Shown in pieces: positions 16,536-25,308 of a stretch of 64,000 bases of DNA. The first letter of the stretch is position 1. Each line of letters opens with the position of its first letter. The stretch is from Bacteroidota bacterium (GTDB taxonomy: Bacteria > Bacteroidota > Bacteroidia > CAILMK01 > JAAYUY01), in contig JADHTG010000007.1 in assembly GCA_016776505.1 (NCBI GenBank), positions 1 to 64,000 on the forward strand, in the 5' to 3' direction. The notes below the pieces were generated by a model. The model had not been told where the DNA came from. It saw nothing but the letters and a program-made list of their open reading frames with translations, and searched no databases. The translations under genes and the position numbers were made by a program.

Positions 16536-18205
16536 GCAAAGAATTCGACATATGTGTTGTAGGCAGCGGAGCAGGAGCAGGGCCAGTTGCTTTCGAATTA
16601 TCAAAGGCCGGGAAAAGTGTGGTTGTTGTTGAAAAAGGGGCCTGGTATACTGAAAAGGATTTTTCAAAAGATGAAATAGGCACATGCAGGAGGGACCATT
16701 ATGTTCCTGATTTAATGAATGAACCTCATGTGATCGAAAGCCTGGCTAATGGGAATTGGAAAGCAAGTCCAAATACTGAATCAGGAGGTAGTTTTTGGAA
16801 TGGCAACATAGTCGGAGGATCGTCCAATTTTATGAGTGGTTACTTTCATCGAATGAAACCAGTCGATTTCAAATTACTTTCTGAATTTGGCCCAATTGAA
16901 GGGGCAAATATCGTGGATTGGCCAATTACATATGATGATCTGGAACCTTATTTTGCCAGAGTGGAAGAAATAGTCGGGATTTCAGGGAAAGTGATTGATC
17001 ATCCATTTCAGGAACCCAGGTCCACTCCTGATTTTCCCTTCCCGCCCATGCTGGATCATTCTTTTGCAGAATGGATCGATGAAGCAAGTAAGAACTTAGG
17101 ATATCATCCTTTTCCCATGCCAAGGGCAATCCTTACCCAGGCATACAATGGTAGAAAGTCTTGCTACTATTCTGTTTTTTGTGGCAGTTATGGATGTAAT
17201 TCGGGAGCCAAGGGAAGTTCCAGGGCAGCTTTGCTGGATTTGGCTTTAGAGACTGGAAATTGTGAGATCAGACCAAATTCGATGGCTTATAAATTGGTTA
17301 CTGATTCAAAAGGAAAAATAAAAGAGCTTGTTTATTTTGATCAAGAAGGTGAAAGCCGGAAAATTAGTTCGAAGATATTTGTTGTGGCTTGCCAGGCCAT
17401 TGAAAGCAGCAGGTTATTGCTGAATTCCAGGGGACCAAAACATCCCAATGGCTTGGCTAATAATACCGGCCAGGTAGGTAAAAATTTAATATTTTCAGCA
17501 GGAGGTATTGGCCGGGGTGATTTTTATTTTGAAGATTTCAATGCAAAACAGGTGGAAGAATTGAAAATCAGGGGTCCTTTTGTCAACCGGGCGCTGCAGG
17601 ATTGGTATATTATTGATGACCAGGATTTTGGCAGGTTTAAAGGAGGTACTATCGACTTCGTACATGAGCATCCAAATCCCATTCGCAAAGCCAATAAATT
17701 GAAATATGGTGATCATGGTAAACTCCTTTGGGGTCATGAATTAAAAGATAAACTGGAGCTTCATTTTAAAGAGGTGAAACAATTGCAATTCGAAGTTTTC
17801 AACGATTGGTTGCCAACAGATAATTGCTTTGTTTCATTAGATCCGAAAACCAGGGACAAATGGGGTTTGCCTGTAGCGAAAGTAAGGATAGGCTATCATA
17901 AGCACGACCTTAAAATTGGTCGTTATTTGGCTGATAAAGCGAAGCTGCTATTAGAAGAAATGGGTGCCAGGAATATTAAATCAAGCATCAGTGGCTCCCC
18001 ACCTCCCAATTTAATGGCCGGAGGATGTCGTTTTGGCAATGATCCAGCAAACTCAGTATTGGATAAAGATTGTCGGGCACACGATGTGGAAAATTTGTTT
18101 ATTACAGATGGTAGTTTCATGCCCAGCGGTGGCAGCGTTACCTATACCTGGACCATTTATGCAAATTCGTTCAGAGTAGCTGATATAATTAAATCAAGAT
18201 TGTAG
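16532..18205 (+). CDS. GMC family FAD-dependent dehydrogenase
   Basis: Large flavoprotein subunit, 557 residues, probably oxidising a sugar or polyol in the periplasm with the preceding subunit. FAD-binding GSGAGAGPVAFELSKAG at residues 10-26, then GGSSNFMSGYFHRM and SRAALLDLAL. The C-terminal FAD/active-site block reads GGCRFGNDPANSVLD and FITDGSFMPSGGSVTYTWTI. Classical members have His in the first motif (GTHRMGTDP) and Asn in the second (NPTLTI); here these read Cys and Thr. The substrate cannot be named. Followed by a clear intrinsic terminator. Confidence 0.9.
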   Translation: MSKEFDICVVGSGAGAGPVAFELSKAGKSVVVVEKGAWYTEKDFSKDEIGTCRRDHYVPDLMNEPHVIESLANGNWKASPNTESGGSFWNGNIVGGSSNFMSGYFHRMKPVDFKLLSEFGPIEGANIVDWPITYDDLEPYFARVEEIVGISGKVIDHPFQEPRSTPDFPFPPMLDHSFAEWIDEASKNLGYHPFPMPRAILTQAYNGRKSCYYSVFCGSYGCNSGAKGSSRAALLDLALETGNCEIRPNSMAYKLVTDSKGKIKELVYFDQEGESRKISSKIFVVACQAIESSRLLLNSRGPKHPNGLANNTGQVGKNLIFSAGGIGRGDFYFEDFNAKQVEELKIRGPFVNRALQDWYIIDDQDFGRFKGGTIDFVHEHPNPIRKANKLKYGDHGKLLWGHELKDKLELHFKEVKQLQFEVFNDWLPTDNCFVSLDPKTRDKWGLPVAKVRIGYHKHDLKIGRYLADKAKLLLEEMGARNIKSSISGSPPPNLMAGGCRFGNDPANSVLDKDCRAHDVENLFITDGSFMPSGGSVTYTWTIYANSFRVADIIKSRL

Positions 18206-18212
18206 TAAGTAC

Positions 18213-18245
18213 AAAAAAAAACTGAGACTAAGCTCAGTTTTTTTA
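18213..18245 (+). terminator. Intrinsic terminator after the GMC operon
   Basis: A-run, CTGAG (18222-18226), loop, CTCAG (18233-18237), then seven T. The flanking A and T runs extend the stem, so it may act in both directions and also end the convergent KCGEG lipoprotein transcript. Confidence 0.85.
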
Positions 18246-18257
18246 GTTTAAATCAGA

Positions 18258-18557
18258 TTAATTACCATCATCCGCAGAAACTTCTTCAGTAGTTTCCATG
18301 TCCATGGCCTCTTCATCACTACCTTCTCCACATTTACCTTCTCCGCATTTTCCTTCTCCGCATTTCCCTTCTCCACATTTTCCTTCTCCACATTTCATCT
18401 CGGCATCAGCATTCGCATCTGTTTCTGCATCATCGGATATAGATTCTTCAGTTGCGTCATCTTTCGCTTCATTGCAAGAAGTCATGATAACTGTTGTAAA
18501 AGATACCATAGCAATAATTGCAAATAAAGTAATTAGATTTCTGAATTGTTTTTTCAT
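18258..18557 (-). CDS. Lipoprotein with five tandem KCGEG repeats
   Basis: 99 residues. Signal peptide with lipobox VIMTSC (Cys28), an acidic stretch, five perfect KCGEG units at residues 55-79 (bases 18321-18395), and an acidic tail rich in Glu, Asp and Met. The KCGEG/EGKCG pattern is that of HvfA-type precursor peptides whose cysteines are modified to thiooxazole-type groups by DUF692 (MNIO) enzymes, in copper-related systems. Those are usually signal-peptide proteins, though not normally lipoproteins, and no DUF692 or partner gene is in the window. A plain metal-binding lipoprotein is the alternative. It has its own promoter-like sequence. Confidence 0.8.
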   Translation of the reverse strand: MKKQFRNLITLFAIIAMVSFTTVIMTSCNEAKDDATEESISDDAETDANADAEMKCGEGKCGEGKCGEGKCGEGKCGEGSDEEAMDMETTEEVSADDGN

Positions 18558-18585
18558 AATTTATTGTTTAAGTTATTTAATTATG

Positions 18586-18615
18586 CAAATTTATGAATAT
18601 AACATGATTAAACAA
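18586..18615 (-). promoter_or_regulatory. Candidate Bacteroidota promoter for the KCGEG lipoprotein
   Basis: Minus strand: TTG at 18615-18613, 19 bases, then TAAATTTG at 18593-18586, about 29 bases before the ATG. Both the spacing and the -7 box match the phylum consensus. Confidence 0.5.
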
Positions 18616-18668
18616 TATAAATTAGAAAAAATCTTAATAAAAATATAATCTTATTAAAAATTAAAGGC

Positions 18669-19148
18669 TTAATCCATCAGTTTATCTAATGAATTCGTAG
18701 AAACATAATGATCATTTTTTCTGGCTGTTTTATAAACTGTTTTGGCGAATTTTTTATATGCATTATTGAAGAGCAATGCAGTATAAATCCGAAGCAGGAA
18801 TTTTCGTCTGCCCACTGTCATGAGAAATTCCTCGAGCTTAAAAAATATTTTTGAGTAGTAATTAGTAATATAGGATTTAAGCCATTTGTCAAATTTTTCC
18901 CTGCCTAGGAATTTCACTTTTTTGGAAAGTGTAAATTCAGTCTTACGAAGTGGATTTAATTCCACTTGTTGAATTTCCATATCATGGGTGTCAAGTATAA
19001 GAAGGTCAGTTTAATTAACATGGATGATATCATATGTCGCTTTTCCTGTAATAACCCGATTTTCAAAATCAATATTCAGGTCCAGATGAATATGTGTGCT
19101 GTATACGTCTTGAAAATTGGATAGGATGTGATGATCAGTGAGATACAT
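18669..19148 (-). pseudogene. M1 family aminopeptidase remnant with large internal deletion
   Basis: The frame from ATG 19148 reads MYLTDHHILSNFQDVYSTHI, HLDLNIDFENRVITGKATYD, then a TAA, then LLILDTHDMEIQQVELNP: the N-terminal sheet domain of LTA4H-like M1 metallopeptidases (compare VDFxxKxxxGTATYDI and LDTRDLxIxKV). In the same frame, with no zinc-site region (no GAMEN, no HExxH), it reaches LEEFLMTVGRRKFLLRIYTA and YKTARKNDHYVSTNSLDKLM, the C-terminal helical domain. Only about 160 codons remain of an expected 600 or so. Only the downstream part stays open, as a 103-codon frame from 18980. Confidence 0.8.
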
Positions 19149-19187
19149 GTATTCGGATTCAACTTAAGATGATAAAAAAGGGTTCAC

Positions 19188-21800
19188 TTAATAAATCAGC
19201 ACTTTCCGGATAAGTGCTTTAGTTTCCCCTTTCATCGAAATAAAATATATTCCGGGTCTGTATGGAATTTTAGGTGTCCACTTAATTCGATGTGCACCCA
19301 CAAAGATTTTATTATCAACTATTGTCTCCATCTGCTGACCACTTATATCATAAAGCTGGATATGGATATTTTGTTGAGAGCCTAATTCAATGTCCAACCA
19401 TGAACCCTGCTGATTGATTGGATTTGTCATGATCTTTAATTTAAAAGTGCTTTTCTCATCAGGTATGTAATAATCAATTGAATCAATGTCATTGATCACG
19501 AATAATCCACCTGATACGCTTCCTGCCCATAATTTTTTATTGGATTTTACATTGGGATCAACCATTATGGTCCTTGTTCTGCCACCCACATTTTGCGGAC
19601 CTCTTTCTGTCCAATTAATCGACATAGCATTATTCTTTAAAGTTCCTGTGAATAATCCCCTTCCATGAGTAGCAGCAACCACAGTATGGTCTGAATTCCT
19701 TAGTCTCAGCATATCCACTCGTGTAAGTGGTATTCCGGAAAACATAGGTTCCCAAACGGTCTCACCTCCATTTAATTTCCAGGTATAAAATATACCAAGT
19801 TCGGTTGCAATATAGCATGCACCCTTAATCGCAGGATGCAATAAGGCCCATCTTACGGGCAGATCGGGTAGATCTCCATCATGGTTCGTCCATTTCGCTG
19901 AATCTGATAAGGCATGTTGGCACTCCCAGATATTATTGATCCCATAATTTGAAAAAATAACGATAAGATGGTTGGCATCTTCAGGATCCACATAAATATT
20001 TGAGCAGTATGCATTGGGTAATTCAAAATCAGGATTTAGCCAAACAGGTCTTTTTGTCTCATCACTTTCATCGGCATCATCTAAACGATAAATTTTGCCC
20101 CCGTTTCGTCTTCCCAGGAAAACATGATGTGCCACATCTTTGGATACACCTATGGCTGATATATCTCCCCAGTTGTAGCTTGCTTTCTTCCAGTCCTCTT
20201 TGGAAGCATTGCTTGCATTGGTCAGGCGCCACAAGCCTAGGCTGCTTGCCTGATAAATGATTTCCGGATTTACAGGATCAATCTCGATGGGATTGATAAA
20301 AAGAACATCATCATTCTCCAAAAAATCATTTGTAATGGTATCAGGAATACCTTCGCCTCCATCCACATAACGATACATGCGTCTGTATTGGGTGGTGGTA
20401 TATATAATATCCCCATCGTGGGGATTAATGCAGCAAAAGCTTCCATCTGCTCCTGAGATCGTTTTGAAATCCGAAATGCCTTTATCCAATACCATTAAGC
20501 TTCCATTGTCCTGTGTTCCTCCAATGATCTTGCGATTGCCTGGTTCGGGATGAATGGCTGCTGCATAAAACTGGGTTACATTATAGGTATTATTCAGATT
20601 ATAGATCAATGGGGAATCCACTGTAAAATTATCGGAACGCCAGATGCCCCCGTCATTGCCAAAATACACAGTATCAGAGTTTTGAAATATAATTTCGTGC
20701 TGATCTACATGCACATAATTATCGTTTCTTCGTTTTCCTGATGATAGTTTCTGCCAATGGTCTCCTGCATCTTGTGTCCTCCAAAGGTCTAATCCACCAG
20801 CGATCACCACATTTTCATTATTTGGGTCCACCTCAATAATTAAATCATACCAGCCCTGGTTTTTAGCCAGTTTTCTCTCTCCACCGGGATTTTCAGTTTC
20901 TTCCCAGTTCAGGCCTTTATCAAATGAACGATAAAAACCAACTATCAAATGTTTATCCACTGAAATGCTGCTGGTGGGAACAGCATACACGACCTGGTCA
21001 TTAGAAGGAGCTGTGGCAATTTCAATTCGATAAACAGCTGATGGAAAACCATACATCCTGGATTCAAAGGTCCCGCTATCACCAGATTCAGAGTAATAAA
21101 TACCATCTTTTTCAAAAATACCCATGCTCACGAAAACACCACCCTCTATGGTTAATTCAATATCTGCCGCCCTATTGCTTTTAGTGCCGGATGCTGTGCC
21201 TAAAACTTGCTGCCAATTTTGTCCCCCGTCAACTGAGCGTTGCAATCCCCCGTTTCGGGTACTTACATAAATGTGACTAGTTGAGGGATGAACAACTAAA
21301 TCCTGGCAATAATGAAAAGTACTGGTATTTGTTGATTCTAATTGAAACCAGCTATTCCCTGCATCGGTCGACTTCCATACTCCAGCACCTCTTCCGGCAT
21401 CCGCATTAAACCAACCTTCACCAGTACAGAAATAATAAACTTTAGTGTTATTCGGATCAAATGTCAGTTTGCTGATACATAAATTGGACAGGTAGTCGTC
21501 ATAGGGTTTCCATCCTTTTACATACAGTTTTTTAGCTTCTATGTCAGACTTCCTAATTTTTCCCTGCACAAGCAGCTGCTGGTAAGCCTGGTAAATTGCA
21601 TTTCCCGGAACCAAACCTGTAACTGGATTTTTTATTTTATCAAGCTCCTGTTCAAAAGCCAATTGCGGAAATGATGCGTTTAATTCTTTATTTTGAATTT
21701 CTTTTGACACATTTGATTGAAATGATATAATCAGGGTTATCACCAGTATGGAGGCGATAATTAAAAAGGGAAGCAGATATATTAACTTTCTATTGCTCAT
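19188..21800 (-). CDS. Secreted BNR/sortilin-like beta-propeller protein with T9SS sorting domain
   Basis: 870 residues. N-terminal hydrophobic segment (YLLPFLIIASILVITLIISF, residues 9-28) acts as signal or anchor. The body carries repeated VPS10/BNR units: GVWKSTDAGNSWFQLES, GLQRSVDGGQNWQQVLG, YRSFDKGLNWEETENPGG, LWRTQDAGDHWQKLS, plus YFGNDGGIWRSDN and GGTQDNGSLMV. It ends in a type A T9SS domain (IQLYDISGQQMETIV, GIYFISMKGETKALIRKVLI). Cell-surface or secreted; the ligand or substrate is unknown. Confidence 0.85.
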   Translation of the reverse strand: MSNRKLIYLLPFLIIASILVITLIISFQSNVSKEIQNKELNASFPQLAFEQELDKIKNPVTGLVPGNAIYQAYQQLLVQGKIRKSDIEAKKLYVKGWKPYDDYLSNLCISKLTFDPNNTKVYYFCTGEGWFNADAGRGAGVWKSTDAGNSWFQLESTNTSTFHYCQDLVVHPSTSHIYVSTRNGGLQRSVDGGQNWQQVLGTASGTKSNRAADIELTIEGGVFVSMGIFEKDGIYYSESGDSGTFESRMYGFPSAVYRIEIATAPSNDQVVYAVPTSSISVDKHLIVGFYRSFDKGLNWEETENPGGERKLAKNQGWYDLIIEVDPNNENVVIAGGLDLWRTQDAGDHWQKLSSGKRRNDNYVHVDQHEIIFQNSDTVYFGNDGGIWRSDNFTVDSPLIYNLNNTYNVTQFYAAAIHPEPGNRKIIGGTQDNGSLMVLDKGISDFKTISGADGSFCCINPHDGDIIYTTTQYRRMYRYVDGGEGIPDTITNDFLENDDVLFINPIEIDPVNPEIIYQASSLGLWRLTNASNASKEDWKKASYNWGDISAIGVSKDVAHHVFLGRRNGGKIYRLDDADESDETKRPVWLNPDFELPNAYCSNIYVDPEDANHLIVIFSNYGINNIWECQHALSDSAKWTNHDGDLPDLPVRWALLHPAIKGACYIATELGIFYTWKLNGGETVWEPMFSGIPLTRVDMLRLRNSDHTVVAATHGRGLFTGTLKNNAMSINWTERGPQNVGGRTRTIMVDPNVKSNKKLWAGSVSGGLFVINDIDSIDYYIPDEKSTFKLKIMTNPINQQGSWLDIELGSQQNIHIQLYDISGQQMETIVDNKIFVGAHRIKWTPKIPYRPGIYFISMKGETKALIRKVLIY

Positions 21801-21817
21801 GTATTTATAATCTCATA

Positions 21818-21825
21818 CAAAAATA
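21818..21825 (-). promoter_or_regulatory. Candidate -7 box (TATTTTTG) for the BNR protein
   Basis: Minus-strand TATTTTTG fits TAnnTTTG, 17 bases before the ATG at 21800. No -33 partner seen. Confidence 0.3.
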
Positions 21826-21886
21826 GTATATCTGCTTGTTATACTGGCTTTGTTATAAATGCTTTTATAAAAACACTTAATACTCC

Positions 21887-21894
21887 TATATTTG
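21887..21894 (+). promoter_or_regulatory. Candidate -7 box (TATATTTG) for the DUF5606 gene
   Basis: TATATTTG lies 23 bases before the ATG at 21918. It is back to back with the box of the divergent BNR gene. Confidence 0.35.
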
Positions 21895-21917
21895 TAGCTG
21901 AAAATGAGTAAACACAT

Positions 21918-22469
21918 ATGGACCTAAAAGATTTTATTGCCATCAAAGGAAAAAGTGAACTTTTCAGGGTACTTAATAAATCTCCCAAAGGGATAATTGT
22001 GGAAACCCTGAACGAGAAGAGAACCAAATTCAAAGTTCAGCCCAACTTACATGTATTAGTTTTAAAGGACATCACTATTTTCTCAGTAGATAGTTCGGAT
22101 ATTTATCTTTTGGATGTTTACTTGAAGTTTTATGAACAGGGAGGATTGAAATTAGAATTAAATCAGAAATCGGAACCTGAAGCTATCTATTCATTCTTCC
22201 GTGAGCATATTCCAAACCACGACCAGGAAAAAGTATATATCTCGGATATGAAGAAGATGCTTCGCTGGTATCATGTTATTTGCGAGTTTTATCCAGATGT
22301 AATTGAAAATCTTAAAAAAGAGGAAGATGAAGAGGCTGAAGACGGTAGAGAGGGCACAAAAGAGATCAAAAAAGAGAAAACGAAAAACCTGAATCCAACT
22401 TCATTGAAAAAGGCTTCTACAAAGTCCCCAACAGTTAAAAAGCCGGTAGTAAGAAAAGCAGCAAAATAA
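21918..22469 (+). CDS. DUF5606 family protein
   Basis: 183-residue cytosolic protein of a family largely confined to Bacteroidota. The N-terminal 70 residues (MDLKDFIAIKGKSELFRVLN, GIIVETLNEKRTKFKV, ITIFSVDSSDIYLLDVYLKF) form an SH3-like domain, and YISDMKKMLRWYHVICEFYPD is the conserved second part. The tail from about residue 135 is a low-complexity Lys/Glu then Lys/Pro/Ala stretch, like the basic tails of nucleic-acid-binding proteins. Role unknown. Confidence 0.85.
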   Translation: MDLKDFIAIKGKSELFRVLNKSPKGIIVETLNEKRTKFKVQPNLHVLVLKDITIFSVDSSDIYLLDVYLKFYEQGGLKLELNQKSEPEAIYSFFREHIPNHDQEKVYISDMKKMLRWYHVICEFYPDVIENLKKEEDEEAEDGREGTKEIKKEKTKNLNPTSLKKASTKSPTVKKPVVRKAAK

Positions 22470-22493
22470 ATCATTCGTATTAAATAAAAATAG

Positions 22494-22874
22494 ATGGAAC
22501 ATAAAACTAGAAAACGAGTTATTCAGGCCACCCACAGGAAAGATTCTGAGTCATTTCCAGGTTGGATGAAGTTTGAAATCGTGTTGGAGAATGAGGATGG
22601 AACTCAAGAAACCATTCCTGCATATGGTAAAGATTTGCAGGATGCCCTTTCTCGTATAAATCATGATTTACGTGTTAATAAAATAATGCGAATGCTTAAA
22701 TCAATCCCACAATGGATTTCCCTAGTATTATGGTTTGCATATTTTGGAATTCTATCGGCCTGGTCTAATAAAGATAATACCTGGCATATCTTAATTATTG
22801 GTATTGGTTGTTTGCTGGTGATAGGAACTATAATTGCATTTTGGTTTAAAAGACGTAATGTCATAAAGGAATAA
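22494..22874 (+). CDS. Two-helix membrane protein of unknown function
   Basis: 126 residues. The first 65 are soluble (EIVLENEDGTQETIPAYGKD and LQDALSRINHDLRVNKI), followed by two hydrophobic segments near residues 74-90 and 97-117 and a basic end KRRNVIKE. No family recognised. It starts 24 bases after the DUF5606 stop on the same strand and is followed by an intrinsic terminator, so it ends that transcript. Confidence 0.65.
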   Translation: MEHKTRKRVIQATHRKDSESFPGWMKFEIVLENEDGTQETIPAYGKDLQDALSRINHDLRVNKIMRMLKSIPQWISLVLWFAYFGILSAWSNKDNTWHILIIGIGCLLVIGTIIAFWFKRRNVIKE

Positions 22875-22892
22875 CAAGAATAAATAATATTT

Positions 22893-22918
22893 AACCCCTC
22901 TTTTTGAGGGGTTTTTTG
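22893..22918 (+). terminator. Intrinsic terminator
   Basis: ACCCCTC, loop TTTT, GAGGGGT, then a run of T. It ends the DUF5606 transcript just before the M3 peptidase start. Confidence 0.9.
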
Positions 22919-22927
22919 TATACAGAT

Positions 22928-24643
22928 ATGGGCATTGAACTGAAGAATAAAGGACGAAAATTTCTCCACAGCCAATTAAAAATCGAAAATTGGGAAGATA
23001 TTCAATCCCTTTATCAAGAACTGTCGGATAGAAAAATAAGAAATTCTGAAGATCAGCTTAAATGGCTGGCTGATCGTAGTGAACTGGATGCATTTGTAAG
23101 TGAGGATATGGCCTGGCGCTATATTAACTTTACAAGAAACACCCTGGATCAGGAGGCAAAGAATAAATATGATCATTTTATAAATGAAATACAGCCTCAT
23201 CTTGCCCCCATGTCTGACCAGCTGAATAGAAAATTCATTGACTTTTATAATTTAAGCAAAGCACCTTCAGAGGCTTATGAAATTCTTCATCGGTCCTTAA
23301 GGAATAGCGTGGAACTTTTCCGTGAAGAAAACATTCCATTGAATACATCCATTGCAAATGAAGCACAGAAATATGCAAGTATCACTTCAAAAATGACTAT
23401 TGAGTTTGAAGGAAAAGAGCTTACCTTACAACAAGCAGCCATTTATTTGGAAAAGGAGGACAGGGACATTCGCAGAGAGGTTTTTAACAAAGTGGTTGAT
23501 GCAAGATTAAAGGATGCTTCTGAAATTGATGAATTATACAGCACCCTTATAAAACTCAGGCAGAAAGTTGCAGAAAATGCAGCTTTTTCAAATTTCAGGG
23601 ATTATAGATTTTCCGATCTCGATCGATTTGATTACAGCATTGAGGATAACCTGGAGTTTCATGATTCCATACGCGATGAGATAGTTCCCTTAATTAAGGA
23701 AATTCAGGAGAGGAGATTGAGATTAATGGGGCTTGAGGAGTTAAAACCTTACGATCTGGATGCACCCATTCCGGGTGAAAAAAGCCTGACAGCTTTTGAA
23801 GATGTGGATGAATTAGTGGAAAAAACCATTGTTTCATTTAATAATCTGGGCTTTGAACTGGGTGAATATCTCAGGATCATGAAAACAAAAGGTTTCCTGG
23901 ATCTGGAATCAAGGAAAGGAAAGGCACCAGGAGGATATAATTATCCCTTAGCAGAAACGGGCATTCCCTTTATTTTTATGAATGCAAGTGGACGATTAAG
24001 AGACCTGGTTACCATGGTGCATGAAGGCGGTCATGCTATTCATTCTTTTGTAAGCCGAGATTTAGAATTAACATATTTCAAAAGAACACCTTCTGAAGTG
24101 GCTGAATTGGCATCTATGTCCATGGAATTAATATCCATGGGCCAATGGAGTGAATTTTTTGAAGATGCGAAAGAATATAAGCAGGCTGTTCATAAGCATC
24201 TTGAGGATATATTGATGGTTTTGCCCTGGGTTGCTATCATTGATAAGTTTCAGCATTGGGTGTATACTCACCCATCTCACTCGATAACAGAGAGAGATGA
24301 ATCCTGGCTTTCCATATTAAAAGAGTTTGAAACCGGACAAGTAAATTATGAAGGATATGAGGAGTATTTAAAAAAATCCTGGCAAAAGCAGCTGCATTTA
24401 TTCGAGATCCCTTTCTATTACATTGAATATGCAATTGCTCAATTGGGAGCCATTGCAATTTGGAAAAACTACCGGCAGAATAATGAAAAGGGAATAAAAG
24501 AATATTTGGCAGCCTTAAAATTGGGATATACAAAATCAATTCCTGAGATTTACAGAACTGCAGGAATTCAGTTTAGCTTTTCAAAGTCTCATTTAAAGGA
24601 ACTTGCTGGTTTTGTAAGAGGTGAAATTAAAAAGTATGAATAA
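22928..24643 (+). CDS. M3 family oligoendopeptidase (PepF type)
   Basis: Cytosolic zinc peptidase cutting short peptides. Start chosen at ATG 22928 (MGIELKNKGRKFLHSQLKIE, 571 residues); an upstream TTG would fall inside the terminator hairpin. Zinc site TMVHEGGHAIHSFVSR (HExxH), with the third ligand in TPSEVAELASMSMEL. N-terminal helical domain, then QAAIYLEKEDRDIRREVFN, typical of the family. C-terminal FYYIEYAIAQLGAIAIWKNY is the M3 end signature. Confidence 0.95.
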   Translation: MGIELKNKGRKFLHSQLKIENWEDIQSLYQELSDRKIRNSEDQLKWLADRSELDAFVSEDMAWRYINFTRNTLDQEAKNKYDHFINEIQPHLAPMSDQLNRKFIDFYNLSKAPSEAYEILHRSLRNSVELFREENIPLNTSIANEAQKYASITSKMTIEFEGKELTLQQAAIYLEKEDRDIRREVFNKVVDARLKDASEIDELYSTLIKLRQKVAENAAFSNFRDYRFSDLDRFDYSIEDNLEFHDSIRDEIVPLIKEIQERRLRLMGLEELKPYDLDAPIPGEKSLTAFEDVDELVEKTIVSFNNLGFELGEYLRIMKTKGFLDLESRKGKAPGGYNYPLAETGIPFIFMNASGRLRDLVTMVHEGGHAIHSFVSRDLELTYFKRTPSEVAELASMSMELISMGQWSEFFEDAKEYKQAVHKHLEDILMVLPWVAIIDKFQHWVYTHPSHSITERDESWLSILKEFETGQVNYEGYEEYLKKSWQKQLHLFEIPFYYIEYAIAQLGAIAIWKNYRQNNEKGIKEYLAALKLGYTKSIPEIYRTAGIQFSFSKSHLKELAGFVRGEIKKYE

Positions 24644-24696
24644 TGTTTCTAAATAATCTACAATTTGTCAGTTTTATCATTTAACAATTTATACAA

Positions 24697-25308
24697 ATGA
24701 AAATTATTTGTGTAGGAAGAAATTATGTAAAGCATATTGAAGAATTGAAGAATGTGGTGCTGGCTGAACCTGCCATTTTTCTAAAACCGGAAACTGCTTT
24801 GATATCCGGAGAATCCATTTTTTATATTCCTGATTTTTCGTCCAATATTCATCACGAATTGGAAATTGTTCTTAAAATAGACAAAGCGGGAAAAAATATT
24901 CCTATGGAAGATGCTGTTTCATACTTTTCTGAAATCGCATTGGGTATTGATTTCACTGCGCGGGATATCCAGGATAAGCTTAAATCCAAAAAACTGAGTT
25001 GGGAACTTTCCAAAGCATTTGACCAGGCGGCAGCTATCGGGAATTTCATTCCTGTTGATGGTTTAAATGAACCCGATCAAATTGCCTTCTATTTGATGAA
25101 GAATAATGAAAAAGTACAGGAGGGAAGATCCAGCGAAATGATTTTTAATTTCAATTACATTATTTCTTTTGTGTCAAAATATTTTAGTCTCCATGCAGGT
25201 GATTTAATATATACAGGAACCCCGAAAGGAGTTGGCCCTGTTGAACCCGGTGATGTTTTGAAGGCATATCTGGAAGATAACTTAAATTTAGAGATCAGGG
25301 TCAAATAA
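24697..25308 (+). CDS. Fumarylacetoacetate hydrolase family protein
   Basis: 203 residues, a short FAH-fold enzyme. MKIICVGRNYVKHIEELKN, the metal-binding HHELEIVLKI (Glu-x-Glu), then ALGIDFTARDIQDKLKSKKL, SWELSKAFDQAAAIG and TGTPKGVGPVEPGD are present. Such proteins are acylpyruvate hydrolases, oxaloacetate decarboxylases or tautomerases; the sequence does not settle which. The stop shares one base with the ATG of the M23 peptidase gene. Confidence 0.92.
   Translation: MKIICVGRNYVKHIEELKNVVLAEPAIFLKPETALISGESIFYIPDFSSNIHHELEIVLKIDKAGKNIPMEDAVSYFSEIALGIDFTARDIQDKLKSKKLSWELSKAFDQAAAIGNFIPVDGLNEPDQIAFYLMKNNEKVQEGRSSEMIFNFNYIISFVSKYFSLHAGDLIYTGTPKGVGPVEPGDVLKAYLEDNLNLEIRVK

Noticed and set aside
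18321-18395. Five 15-base direct repeats, possible CRISPR or tandem repeat locus
   Set aside because: The repeats are contiguous without spacers and encode KCGEG units in frame within a lipoprotein.
18298-18648. 116-codon plus-strand frame with repeated PSPHF units
   Set aside because: It is the complement of the KCGEG repeats; the minus-strand frame has a signal peptide, lipobox and promoter.
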